In this document: positions 44,980 to 53,220 of the stretch, one piece after another | How positions within the stretch are numbered: position 1 is the first letter of the stretch | Layout of the letters: each line of letters starts with the position of its first letter | Source: Streptomyces sp. L2 | GTDB taxonomy: Bacteria; Actinomycetota; Actinomycetes; Streptomycetales; Streptomycetaceae | Assembly (NCBI RefSeq): GCF_004124325.1 | Contig: NZ_QBDT01000001.1 | Location: 4,836,001-4,900,000 of the forward strand | DNA length: 64,000 bases | Direction: 5' to 3' | The notes under the pieces: generated by a model | The model's database searches: none | The model's input: the letters and a program-made list of their open reading frames with translations, nothing else | What the model was told of the DNA's origin: nothing | Made by a program: the position numbers and the translations under genes

Positions 44980-45012
44980 CGCCCGCGCCGCGCACGCGGT
45001 CACGGCACTGAA

Positions 45013-45043
45013 GGCGCCCCGGGCCGGAACGGCCCGGGGCGCC
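45013..45043 (+). terminator. Terminator after glutamate dehydrogenase
   Basis: Perfect 13-bp arms GGCGCCCCGGGCC and GGCCCGGGGCGCC with a GGAAC loop, 33 bases after the stop codon. Confidence 0.85.
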
Positions 45044-45153
45044 TCGCGTTTCACCCCGTGCCGGGCACAGGGTTCTTGCCGCCGTCTAGAGAAAAGCGAT
45101 CTTTGAATTTACCGTTTCCTGCTAATCGGTACGTTTCGGCTAGGGTCGGCGAT

Positions 45154-46680
45154 GTGACTGCGACCTCATCGAGAGCCGGCCGGCCGTCGTCCCCGGACCG
45201 CGGGACGCGTGCCACGCCGCCCCGGGTGGTCACCGCCGGCCGGGTGCTGCCGCAGGTCGCCGCCGGTGCCGTCCTCGTCCTGATGCTGCTGGTGATCGTC
45301 CGGCTGCCCTGGGCGGGCGACCTCGGTATGCACGCGGCCACCGTGCAGCGCCTGCGGCACAGCCTGCTGCACCCCGGCAATCCGCTGGTCGACGCGGACA
45401 CGCCGAGCCCGTACTACTCGCCGTGGATGCTAGTGCTGGGCTGTGTCGCCAAGCTGAGCGGGCTGTCGGTGTTCGTCGTGCTGCGGATCGCCGCGGTCGT
45501 CGGGCTCGGGCTGTTCGCCACCGGCGTGTGGCGGTACGTCCGTACGCTCGGCGCCCATCGGGCAGCGCCCGCACTGGCCCTGCTCAGCCTGCTCTTCCTG
45601 TGGGGCACCACGCTCTTCAACTGGAGCGGCTTCGTCGGCCTCAACTCCCTGGCGCTGACGGTGGCGTACCCCAGCGTGTTCGCGCTCGGGCTGTCCTTCC
45701 ACTTCTGGGCGTGGCTGACCCGCGCGGTGCGGGACGGCGCCGGTTGGGGCGTCTGGCTCGGCCTGGGTGTCCTGTGGTCGCTGATCCTGCTGAGCCACCA
45801 GTTCACCGGGGTGGTGGCCTCGCTCGGCGCGCTGGCGACGGTGGTCGCCGCCCGTCCCGGGCGGGCGGTGCTGCTGCGACTCGGTGCCGCGCTCGTGCTG
45901 GGGCTGGCGGTGCTGTGGCTGTGGCCGTACTACGACTTCTTCTCGCTGTTCTCGGCGGGCGCGGACCTGGAGGCGATCCACCGGCCGCTGTACGACGACC
46001 TCGCCGGGCGGTTCGGCCTGGTCCTGCTCGGAGTCGCGGCGCTGGTGCTCCGCTGGCGCAGGGACCGCTGGGACCCGCTTGCCCTCTTCTTCGTGTTCGG
46101 GGCGCTGGTGTTCGCGGCGGGCGGGCTGTCGGGGCACTACTCGTGGGGCCGCGCCCTGCCGGCCGCGCTGATCCCGGCGCAGCTCGCGGCGGCGCTGGAG
46201 GTGGCGGCGGCGGGGGCGCGGTCCGTGCGGGTGGCGTGGGCGTGCGTGCTGGGCGCTGCGCTGGCTGTGGGGGCGTGGACGCAGGTGGGGACGGCGGGGT
46301 ACGTGGTGGACCGGGGTGCGCTGCCGTCCGTGGTCGCGTCGAAGTACCACACGCCGTGGGTGGGGTACCACTGGATCACCCCGTGGGTGAAGTACGGGGA
46401 CGTGGTGATGGCGACGACGTACCCCTCCCGGCAGATCCCGGCGTACGGTCCGTACACGGTCGCCCCGGGCTACCCCGACATCTTCCTCCCGGACGAGGCC
46501 GCGCGGGACACGGCGGTACGCGACTATTTCGACGCGAGCACCCCGGCCGCCGCGCGCCGCGACATCCTCCGGCGGTACGACGTCCACTGGGTCGTGGCCG
46601 GCCGGTCCGCAGCTGAGCCCTGGCTGAAAAGGGTGACCTCCGGCCCGGCCAACCAGGTCCTCTACAGGGTCCTCCCCTGA
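45154..46680 (+). CDS. Polytopic membrane protein, possible GT-C-type transferase
   Basis: A 508-aa integral membrane protein with about ten hydrophobic segments. I chose GTG 45154 (VTATSSRAGRPSS) because TAGGGT at 45141-45146 lies 7 bases upstream, suggesting a leaderless start; a longer frame from 45058 crosses the likely promoter. After TM1 an acidic loop reads RLPWAGDLGMHAATVQRLRH, and later TPSPYYSPWMLV. An early acidic residue in the first outer loop is typical of GT-C glycosyltransferases, but I do not recognise a specific family. The C-terminal about 120 residues are soluble and likely extracytoplasmic (HTPWVGYHWITPWVKYGDVVMATTYP shape). Orientation and position next to wall-polymer genes suggest an envelope role. 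Confidence 0.75.
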   Translation: MTATSSRAGRPSSPDRGTRATPPRVVTAGRVLPQVAAGAVLVLMLLVIVRLPWAGDLGMHAATVQRLRHSLLHPGNPLVDADTPSPYYSPWMLVLGCVAKLSGLSVFVVLRIAAVVGLGLFATGVWRYVRTLGAHRAAPALALLSLLFLWGTTLFNWSGFVGLNSLALTVAYPSVFALGLSFHFWAWLTRAVRDGAGWGVWLGLGVLWSLILLSHQFTGVVASLGALATVVAARPGRAVLLRLGAALVLGLAVLWLWPYYDFFSLFSAGADLEAIHRPLYDDLAGRFGLVLLGVAALVLRWRRDRWDPLALFFVFGALVFAAGGLSGHYSWGRALPAALIPAQLAAALEVAAAGARSVRVAWACVLGAALAVGAWTQVGTAGYVVDRGALPSVVASKYHTPWVGYHWITPWVKYGDVVMATTYPSRQIPAYGPYTVAPGYPDIFLPDEAARDTAVRDYFDASTPAAARRDILRRYDVHWVVAGRSAAEPWLKRVTSGPANQVLYRVLP

Positions 46681-46733
46681 ACCAGCCCGGCCTGCGGCGC
46701 ACCACCCCGACGTCCTGCCCATAGGCGCGGGCC

Positions 46734-47180
46734 GCCTGTGGCTGATCGCGCAGTTCCCCGCGCCCCTGGGGAGTTGCTCTGCCCCGGGCTGGATTGGCGC
46801 TCCGAGCTGGTGGTGCCGTCTGGCCGCGGGCCGTGTGTGGCTGATCGCGCAGTTCCCCGCGCCCCTGAGGGGTTGCCCTGCCCTGGGCTGGATTGCCATC
46901 CCGGCTGGTGGTGCCGTCTGGCTGCGGGTCCTGGGTGGCTGGTCGCGCAGTTCCCCGCGCCCCTGGGTGGGCTGCGCCGCCCTGGGTTGTCTCGGCGCCG
47001 ACCGCGCCTCTGTGGGGGTTGTACCGCCCTGGGGAAGCGCTCCGAAGGGGCGCGGGGAACTGCGCGAGGAACCACAGGCGGCCCGCACGCAGAGAACGGC
47101 CTCGGCCGGGCGGTGCCCATGCAGCCCACGGCAGGACAGCCAACCCAGGGGCGCGGGGAACTGCGCGACCAGCCAGGCAC
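46734..47180. repeat. Cluster of five GCGCAGTTCCCCGCGCCCCT elements
   Basis: The intergenic stretch 46681-47238 contains no gene but three direct copies of the element, starting near 46747, 46846 and 46944. They are embedded in longer about 98-99-bp related units (CTGGTGGTGCCGTCTGG also repeats). Two inverted copies follow near 47047 and 47151. The direct and inverted sets could pair over long distance. Two more copies of the same element lie near 53.9 kb. Confidence 0.85.
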
Positions 47181-47238
47181 AACCCGCAGCCGAAGACACG
47201 ACCCGGAGCCACCACCGCGCCCCGGCCGAAGCCCAGCG

Positions 47239-48885
47239 CTAGCGCATCGCGCTGGAGATGAGTTGGGCGGCCCGTCGGACGCGCGGTACGGCCAGTTTGC
47301 GGACCGTGGGCCGGATGACGCGCGCCGTCATGCCGATCGGGCGCCAGCGGAGCTGGAGGCGGCCGGGGTTGCGGGACTCGGGTTCGACCGTGACGGCGTG
47401 GTTGTCGACGCGGGCGGTGGTGCGCGGGAAGTCCAGCGGGGCCAGCAGGAGGCCGGCGTGGGACAGGCCCTGCTGCTGGAGGCGGAGCAGCGGGTGCCGG
47501 ATGCCCTCGAAGCCCTGCAACGGCAGCGACGCCGACGCGAGGTCCACCACGACCCGCCCCTCGAACACCCCGGGCCGCACCGGGTCCAGCCGGAACGGCA
47601 CCGTCATCCGGCGCCGGGCCGGTGTCAGCAGCAGCGCGGCCCGCTGCGGGCCGACGGGCAGCCGCAGACCGGGGTCGTAGGTGCGGACCGCGAGCGTGAG
47701 GCGGGGCCCGGGACCCGGCGTCAGCTCGGTGATCTCGTGCCGGAACTGCGCGCTCGGGAACGGCCGGGTGTCCAGCTCCAGGTCGGTCAAATCCAGTTCA
47801 CGGCGGGCCGGCTCGGAGTCGGGCACCCGGTCGCCCCAGTACGGCGTGCCGTCCGCGTCGGTGGTGACCTGCCTCGGCGCGACCCCGTGCCCGAGCCCCC
47901 GCGCCGCCTGCCGGACGTCGTCCAGCCGGCCCTCGCGGAGGAGCCTGAGGACGACCCGCTCGGGCCGAGGCAGCCGCTCGTACGCGCCCGGCGACAGCGT
48001 CTCCAGGTACGGGTTCATGATCTCGGCGAACGACTCCAGCCACTCCGCGTCCCGGAACGGCAGATCACCCGCGTACATTCGGAAGTCGTGCTTGAGGAAC
48101 TTGAAGTCCTTGTCCTCCCGGAGCGCGCCGTGCCCGCTCTCCACCAGGAAGTCGTCGATCAGCCGCTGCACGTGCACCCGGTCGCGGACATTGGAGATCT
48201 TGTGCCGCTGGTTGGAGATGGACGCCGAGGCGGCCGCGGCGAACGGCTCGATGTACCAGACGTACACCGGGTCCGGGATGACCGTGAACGCCGTGGCCAG
48301 GCAGTACGCCTGCGCCGAGAACAACTGGTCCTCGTAGTGGATGCCCTCGGGGAACCGCAGCTGGTGGCGGTCCAGGAACGCCCGCGCGTACATCTTGCTG
48401 GTGGACAGGTGCTCGAACAGCAGCCGGGGGTCGGCCTCGATGCCGTCCAGCGTGCGGCGCTCGGACACCAGGTGCGGCATCCACGTCGAGCGGCGCCCGC
48501 TGTCCACCCGTACCCGCCGCACCGCGCCCATCGCGAAGTCCACTTCGCGCTCGCGGTGCGCGGCGAGCAGCAACTCGACCGCGTTCGGCGGCAGTTCGTC
48601 GTCGCTGTCGAGGAACATCAGGTACGGCGCGCGGGCGATCTCGATGGCCCGGTTGCGCGGGGCGCTGCAGCCGCCGCTGTTCTCCGGCAGCCGCAGGTAG
48701 TGGATGCGGTGGTCCTGGGCGGCCAACTCCCGTGCCACGGACGGCGTGTCGTCGGTGGAGTGGTCGTCGCTGATGACGATCTCGATGTTGGAGTGCGTCT
48801 GCGCGCGCAGCGAGGCCACCGCCCGGGGCAGCCGTGCCGCGTCATTGTAGACGATGACGGTGACGGTCACGTCGGGGGTGGTCAT
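47239..48885 (-). CDS. Glycosyltransferase family 2 with C-terminal accessory domain
   Basis: A 548-aa protein starting at ATG 48885; the start overlaps the stop of the upstream CDP-glycerol transferase gene (ATGA), so translation is coupled. The N-terminal GT-A domain has VTVIVYNDAARLPRAV, Asp40-Asp41 in ISDDHSTD, GGCSAPRNRAIEIA, and the metal-binding DSDD at 93-96. The about 300-residue C-terminal part contains helical segments and then a beta-rich region (FRHEITELTPGPGPRLTLAVRTY). That region resembles the tail of the second GT2 in this window. It probably adds sugar residues to a wall glycopolymer on the cytoplasmic side. No membrane helix. Confidence 0.9.
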   Translation of the reverse strand: MTTPDVTVTVIVYNDAARLPRAVASLRAQTHSNIEIVISDDHSTDDTPSVARELAAQDHRIHYLRLPENSGGCSAPRNRAIEIARAPYLMFLDSDDELPPNAVELLLAAHREREVDFAMGAVRRVRVDSGRRSTWMPHLVSERRTLDGIEADPRLLFEHLSTSKMYARAFLDRHQLRFPEGIHYEDQLFSAQAYCLATAFTVIPDPVYVWYIEPFAAAASASISNQRHKISNVRDRVHVQRLIDDFLVESGHGALREDKDFKFLKHDFRMYAGDLPFRDAEWLESFAEIMNPYLETLSPGAYERLPRPERVVLRLLREGRLDDVRQAARGLGHGVAPRQVTTDADGTPYWGDRVPDSEPARRELDLTDLELDTRPFPSAQFRHEITELTPGPGPRLTLAVRTYDPGLRLPVGPQRAALLLTPARRRMTVPFRLDPVRPGVFEGRVVVDLASASLPLQGFEGIRHPLLRLQQQGLSHAGLLLAPLDFPRTTARVDNHAVTVEPESRNPGRLQLRWRPIGMTARVIRPTVRKLAVPRVRRAAQLISSAMR

Positions 48886-51077
48886 GCCGTGGCCTCCTCG
48901 GGGGTCGGGGCGGGGGTGCGGTCCTCGATCGGGAGCACCGGGGGCAGCGCGTCCTCCGGCTCGCCCAGGAACACCCGCCGTACGACCCGTTCGGCCGCGC
49001 GTCCGTCGTCGTACTCGCAGAACCGGCGCCGGAACGCGGCCCGTGCCTTGGCGGCGCTCTCGTTGCGCCAGGCGCCGGAGGTGAGGATCTCCGTCAGCTC
49101 CTCCTGGGTGCGGGCGACCTGGCCGGGGTGTTCGGTCATCAGGTCGAAGTAGACGCCGCGGGTGGTGCGGTACGTCTCCCAGTCGTCGGCGTAGACGATG
49201 ATCGGGCGGTCGAGGTTGGCGTAGTCGAACATGATCGACGAGTAGTCCGTGACCAGTGCGTCGGCGGCCAGGCACAGCTCCTCGACGGGGTCGTAGGAGG
49301 AGACGTCGATGATCCGGCCGGTGCGGCGCAGGCCGGTCAGCGGGGAGGCGGCGCCGCCGTAGAAGTAGTGGGCGCGGACCAGCAGGACGGTGTCGTCGCC
49401 GAGCCGGTCGGCGAGCGCGGCGAGGTCGAGGCGGGGGGTGAACCCGGCCTCGTAGTCGCGGTGCGTGGGGGCGTACAGCACGGCGCGGCGGCCGGGGGCG
49501 ATGCCGAGGCGCTCGCGGGCGGCCCGGACCTCGGCGGCGCCGGCCGTGTAGAAGACGTCGTTGCGCGGGTAGCCGTGGTCGAGGGAGGTGTAGCGGGCCG
49601 GGTAGGCGCGTTCCCACATGCGGGTGGAGTGGCTGTTGGCGCTGACGCTGTAGTCCCACTTGTCGATACGGGCCAGCAGCGCGGCGAAGTCCAGGCCCTT
49701 GGCGGCGGCCGGGTGGTCCATCTGGTCCAGGCCCATCCGCTTGAGCGGGGTGCCGTGGTGGGTCTGCACGTGGATCGCGTCGGGCCGTTTGACCACCGCG
49801 TTGGGGAAGTTGACGTTGTTGACGAGGTACTTGGCGGTGGCCAGCGTCTCCCAGTAGCGGCGGGTGCCGGGGACCACGTGGTCCGTGCCGGGCGGCAGCA
49901 GGGCGGCGTTGTCCTTGGCGACCACCCACACCGGGTGGATGTGCGGGGCGAGTTCGGCGAGCTTCGCGGCGATCGCGGCCGGGTTGCAGGCCACCCCGCG
50001 CTCCCAGTAGGCCGCGAACACCGCGAGGTCGGGGTCGACGGGCCGGCTGAGCGCCTTGCGGTACTGCCGGTCGCGCAGCATCGTGCCGGCCTGGCGCTTA
50101 CGGGTGCGTACGGCCTTCCGGGCGGCGCGGCGGGTGCGGTTGGCGGCCTGGAACGCGCGGTACTTGGTGTAGGCGCCCTCTTCGAGCAGGGCGTGCCGGA
50201 CGCCCTCGACACCGGCCGGGCGCTGATGGCCCTCGGGCCGCCAGCGGACCGCCGCCAGGGAGGCGCGCCGGAAGAACTCCCGGGCCACCGGCTCGGGCAG
50301 GTCCTCGCGGGCGAAGGTGCGGACCAGGTCGCGGACCATCAGGTCGTACAGCACCCCGCGGGCGGCGCGGCGGTCCTTGGCGAGGGGGAGCAGGGACTCG
50401 TAGCGCTCGATGAGCGCGAACCGGTCCTGGTGGGTGAGCGGCGGCAGGCTCTCCGGGCGCAGCCGCCGGTCGTCGTACGCCACCTGGTTCAGGCAGGCGA
50501 CGCGGCCGGCGCGCAGCAGGGCCGCCTGGGCGGCGTACGGCTCGTCGTCCGAGGCCAGTTGTTCCTGGTGGGCCTGCCAGAAGCCGGCGCGCAGGACGCG
50601 GGTGCCGAGCAGGGGGGTGAGGCGCAGCAGGTCGGGTGCCTCGTCGAGGGCGAGGGTGGCGCGGCCCGCGGCGGCGAGGAGGCGGCCGTCGCGGGCGGGG
50701 ACGGCGGCGCTCTGCCAGGTGGTGGTGACGCGGTCGAGCAGGAGGACGTCCACCGTGTCGTCGAGTTCCGCGAGGCGCTCGGCGATCAGGCGGGGCGCAC
50801 CGGCCGGCAGGCCGTCCTTGGCGTGCACGAAGTGCAGCCACCGGCCGGTGGCGCGGGCGGCGCCGGCGGCCCGGGCGGCCGCGTCACCGGTGCCGTCCGG
50901 CAGGGGCACGACGACCGTCTGCGGGTCGTGGCCCTCGGCCGTCTCGCGCGCCCAGTCGCCGACCGCGGCGACCACCACCTCGGCGTCGGGGAGGGGGCGG
51001 GCCTCCAGGCCGTCGAGGAGTTCGGTCAGATGCCCCTGGGTGTTCTGTCCGTAGACGATGACGCTGAGACGGGGCAT
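48882..51077 (-). CDS. CDP-glycerol glycerophosphotransferase with degenerate GT2-like N-terminus
   Basis: A 731-aa protein, start ATG 51077, with AAGGAG upstream on its strand. The C-terminal about 360 residues are a TagF/TarF-type CDP-glycerol:polyglycerophosphate glycerophosphotransferase domain: HHGTPLKRMG, YPRNDVFY, APTHRDY and VTDYSSIMFDYANLDRPIIVYADD. The first about 330 residues begin like a GT-A fold (LSVIVYGQNTQGHLTELLDGL). The nucleotide-site acidic pair is replaced (VVAAVGDW, 35-42), and the usual FLDSDD is FVHAKD (83-88), so this domain is probably not catalytic. The enzyme likely polymerises or transfers polyol phosphate in teichoic-acid-like polymer synthesis at the inner membrane face. 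Confidence 0.9.
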   Translation of the reverse strand: MPRLSVIVYGQNTQGHLTELLDGLEARPLPDAEVVVAAVGDWARETAEGHDPQTVVVPLPDGTGDAAARAAGAARATGRWLHFVHAKDGLPAGAPRLIAERLAELDDTVDVLLLDRVTTTWQSAAVPARDGRLLAAAGRATLALDEAPDLLRLTPLLGTRVLRAGFWQAHQEQLASDDEPYAAQAALLRAGRVACLNQVAYDDRRLRPESLPPLTHQDRFALIERYESLLPLAKDRRAARGVLYDLMVRDLVRTFAREDLPEPVAREFFRRASLAAVRWRPEGHQRPAGVEGVRHALLEEGAYTKYRAFQAANRTRRAARKAVRTRKRQAGTMLRDRQYRKALSRPVDPDLAVFAAYWERGVACNPAAIAAKLAELAPHIHPVWVVAKDNAALLPPGTDHVVPGTRRYWETLATAKYLVNNVNFPNAVVKRPDAIHVQTHHGTPLKRMGLDQMDHPAAAKGLDFAALLARIDKWDYSVSANSHSTRMWERAYPARYTSLDHGYPRNDVFYTAGAAEVRAARERLGIAPGRRAVLYAPTHRDYEAGFTPRLDLAALADRLGDDTVLLVRAHYFYGGAASPLTGLRRTGRIIDVSSYDPVEELCLAADALVTDYSSIMFDYANLDRPIIVYADDWETYRTTRGVYFDLMTEHPGQVARTQEELTEILTSGAWRNESAAKARAAFRRRFCEYDDGRAAERVVRRVFLGEPEDALPPVLPIEDRTPAPTPEEATA

Positions 51078-51204
51078 CGCGGCATGACTCCTTGAGGTCG
51101 GCGGCTCGGGCGGCACCTTTCATAACATACTGTCACTAGAGGGATGAAAGGGATAACCACGCCTTAGGTAAGAACACGCACTGGGGAAGATGGACTTTCG
51201 GCTT
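51078..51204 (-). promoter_or_regulatory. Promoter region of the CDP-glycerol transferase operon
   Basis: An unusually AT-rich 127 bases. On the minus strand TATGTT (51129-51124) is a good -10, giving a start near 51117 and a leader of about 40 bases. A 7-bp inverted repeat, CTTTCAT (51117-51123) and ATGAAAG (51144-51150), flanks it and could be an operator. Confidence 0.4.
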
Positions 51205-52119
51205 CTATGGTTGCGTAACGACGGTCTTCTTGGCCGGATTCCTCTGTGTCTTGCCTGCATTGTCACTCTTGTCCCCGGTGAAGGCCTCGTACTCCTTCAG
51301 TACGTCCTCCGTCGGACCGTCCATCCGCAACTCGCCGCGCTCCAGCCACAGGACCCGCTCGCAGGTGTCGCGGATCGACTTGTTGTTGTGGCTGACCAGG
51401 AAGACCGTACCGGCCTCCTTGCGCAGCTCGCGGATCCGTTCCTCGGAACGCGTCTGAAAAGCGCGGTCGCCGGTGGCCAGGGCCTCGTCGATGAGCAGCA
51501 CGTCGTGGTCCTTGGCCGCGGCGATGGAGAACCGCAGCCGGGCCGCCATGCCGGAGGAGTACGTCCGCATCGGAAGGGTGATGAAGTCGCCCTTCTCGTT
51601 GATCCCGGAGAACTCGACGATGTCGTCGTAGCGCTGCCGGATCTCCTCACGGGACATGCCCATGGCGAGGCCGCCGAGGTGGACGTTGCGTTCACCCGTG
51701 AGGTCGTTCATGAGGGCCGCGTTGACGCCGAGCAGGGAGGGCTGGCCGTCGGTGTAGATGTGGCCGTTCTCCACGGGGAGCAGGCCCGCGACCGCCTTGA
51801 GCAGCGTCGACTTGCCGGAGCCGTTGGTGCCGATCAGGCCGATCGCCTCGCCCTTGTAGGCGACGAACGACACCTTCTTCACGGCGTGCACCGTGCGGAC
51901 GCCCGCCGCCTGCTCGGCCTTGCCGCGGCGCAGGATGCGGTGGAGCGCGGCGGTGGCGGAGCCGCGGCCCGCGCCGGTGCCGTTGACCCGGTAGACGATG
52001 TCGACGCGGTCGGCGACGACGGTGGGGACGGCGCTCTTCTCGTCGCGGTTCTTCTCGTCGGGGTTCTTCTTGCCGGGGTTCTTCTTGCCGGGGTTCGTCC
52101 CGTCGGTGTTCTCAGCCAC
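51205..52119 (-). CDS. ABC transporter ATPase, TagH-like wall polymer exporter
   Basis: A 304-aa ATPase with Walker A GTNGSGKST, the Q-loop region, signature YSSGMAARLRFSIAAA, Walker B DVLLIDEAL and switch His in FLVSHNNKSI. The sequence style (YKGEAIGLIGTNGSGKSTLL, SSGM signature) is that of polysaccharide/teichoic-acid exporters. Start GTG 52119; the gene overlaps the permease stop by 8 bases. The N-terminus carries an Asn/Pro/Lys/Asp repeat encoded by 15-bp tandem DNA units. Together with the permease it should export the undecaprenyl-linked polymer made by the neighbouring transferases. Confidence 0.93.
   Translation of the reverse strand: MAENTDGTNPGKKNPGKKNPDEKNRDEKSAVPTVVADRVDIVYRVNGTGAGRGSATAALHRILRRGKAEQAAGVRTVHAVKKVSFVAYKGEAIGLIGTNGSGKSTLLKAVAGLLPVENGHIYTDGQPSLLGVNAALMNDLTGERNVHLGGLAMGMSREEIRQRYDDIVEFSGINEKGDFITLPMRTYSSGMAARLRFSIAAAKDHDVLLIDEALATGDRAFQTRSEERIRELRKEAGTVFLVSHNNKSIRDTCERVLWLERGELRMDGPTEDVLKEYEAFTGDKSDNAGKTQRNPAKKTVVTQP
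52034..52108. repeat. 15-bp tandem repeat inside the ABC ATPase gene
   Basis: Five 15-bp units at 52034, 52049, 52064, 52079 and 52094; the two middle ones are identical (TTCTTCTTGCCGGGG on the + strand). They encode the N-terminal NPGKK/NPDEK-type pentapeptide repeat of the ATPase. Confidence 0.8.
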
Positions 52120-53020
52120 GGCCGTACGTCTCCTCAGCCTTCCAGAAGTAGATGAAGCCGCCGGCGCCCGCGACCAGCGCCCAGCCGGCCGCCAGCGCCC
52201 ACACGTGCGGGGGCAGCTGGGCGGCGTGGAAGCTGTCGATCAGCGCGAACCGCATGAGGTCGAGGTAGACGGCGGCCGGGTTGCACTGCAGCAGGAGCGT
52301 GACGATGTGCGCGTCCTTCCTGGTGACCGTGCCGATGCTCCACATCACGCCGGACACGTACATCCAGGTGCGCAGCACGAACGGCATCAGCTGGGCGATG
52401 TCGGGGGTCTTGGCGCCGGCCCGCGCCATGATCATCGACATGCCCGCGTTGAACACGAACTGCAGGAACAGCGCGGGCAGGGCCAGCAGCCAGGAGGCCG
52501 AGACCGGGACGCCGAAGCAGAGCAGGATGACGACCAGCGCGGCCATCGAGAACAGCAGCTGCTGGAGCTGCTGGAGGCAGAAGGAGATCGGCAGCGCGGC
52601 GCGCGGGAAGTGCAGGGCGCGGACCAGGCCGAGGTTGCCGGAGATCGCCCGGGTGCCCGCCATGATCGAGCTCTGCGTGAACGTCCAGATGAACACGCCC
52701 GTGACCAGGAAGGGGACGTAGTCCGGGACGCCCTTCTTGGTCTTCAGGAGCATGCCGAAGATGAAGTAGTAGACCGCCGCGTTCAGCAGCGGGGTCATGA
52801 CCTGCCAGACCTGGCCCAGCTTCGCCTGGCTGTACTGGGCGGTCAGCTTGGCGGTGGCGAAGGCGGCGATGAAGTGGCGCCGCGCCCACAGCTGACGGAC
52901 GTACTGGGGCAGGGTCGGGCGGGCCCCGCTGACCGAGAGGCCGTGTCGGGCGGCGAGCGCCGCGAGGTCGGGGGCGGCCGGGGTCTGGGTCGGGGGCGGT
53001 GTGTCGAGGACCTGGCTCAC
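52112..53020 (-). CDS. ABC transporter permease, TagG-like
   Basis: A 302-aa ABC-2 type permease starting at GTG 53020 (SQVLDTPPPTQTP). About six membrane segments follow a cytoplasmic N-terminus of about 60 residues; the family pattern AKLGQVWQVMTPLLNAAVYYFIFGMLL is present early, and WALVAGAGGFIYFWKAEE ends the protein. It is the membrane half of the TagGH exporter, co-transcribed with the ATPase. Upstream lie two operator-like repeats and a divergent TetR regulator, so control by that regulator is likely. Confidence 0.93.
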   Translation of the reverse strand: MSQVLDTPPPTQTPAAPDLAALAARHGLSVSGARPTLPQYVRQLWARRHFIAAFATAKLTAQYSQAKLGQVWQVMTPLLNAAVYYFIFGMLLKTKKGVPDYVPFLVTGVFIWTFTQSSIMAGTRAISGNLGLVRALHFPRAALPISFCLQQLQQLLFSMAALVVILLCFGVPVSASWLLALPALFLQFVFNAGMSMIMARAGAKTPDIAQLMPFVLRTWMYVSGVMWSIGTVTRKDAHIVTLLLQCNPAAVYLDLMRFALIDSFHAAQLPPHVWALAAGWALVAGAGGFIYFWKAEETYGRG

Positions 53021-53128
53021 ATCCGCTGCTTTCGCTCGGGTTTCACTCGGAAGGGGGTCCGGTCGTGACCGGCCGGGGGCGAGTCCGTCGCCCGCCGTTT
53101 CCTTACGCTTCTCTTCACGTTCTCTTAC

Positions 53129-53213
53129 GTCGGAACGGGACCGTATCGTCGCAACGTGAGCGTAGGCCCATTCCGCGTCGGGACGCAACCGTTTCGTCGT
53201 AACGGCCTATGCT
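53129..53213. promoter_or_regulatory. Two operator-like repeats between TagG-like and tetR genes
   Basis: Two 28-bp copies, 53129-53156 and 53177-53204, 48 bp apart, agree at 22 or more positions and both contain ACCGT-TCGTCG-AACG. The right copy includes the inverted repeat CCGTT-N7-AACGG, a shape typical of TetR operators. TATGCT at 53208-53213 is a -10 placed 7 bases before ATG 53221. Confidence 0.55.
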
Positions 53214-53220
53214 GGTCGGC

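Noticed and set aside
40114..45054. A 1646-codon open frame opposite the glutamate dehydrogenase gene
   Set aside because: Same shadow effect of GC-rich codons; composition is Val/Leu/Arg/Asp-biased with no domain.
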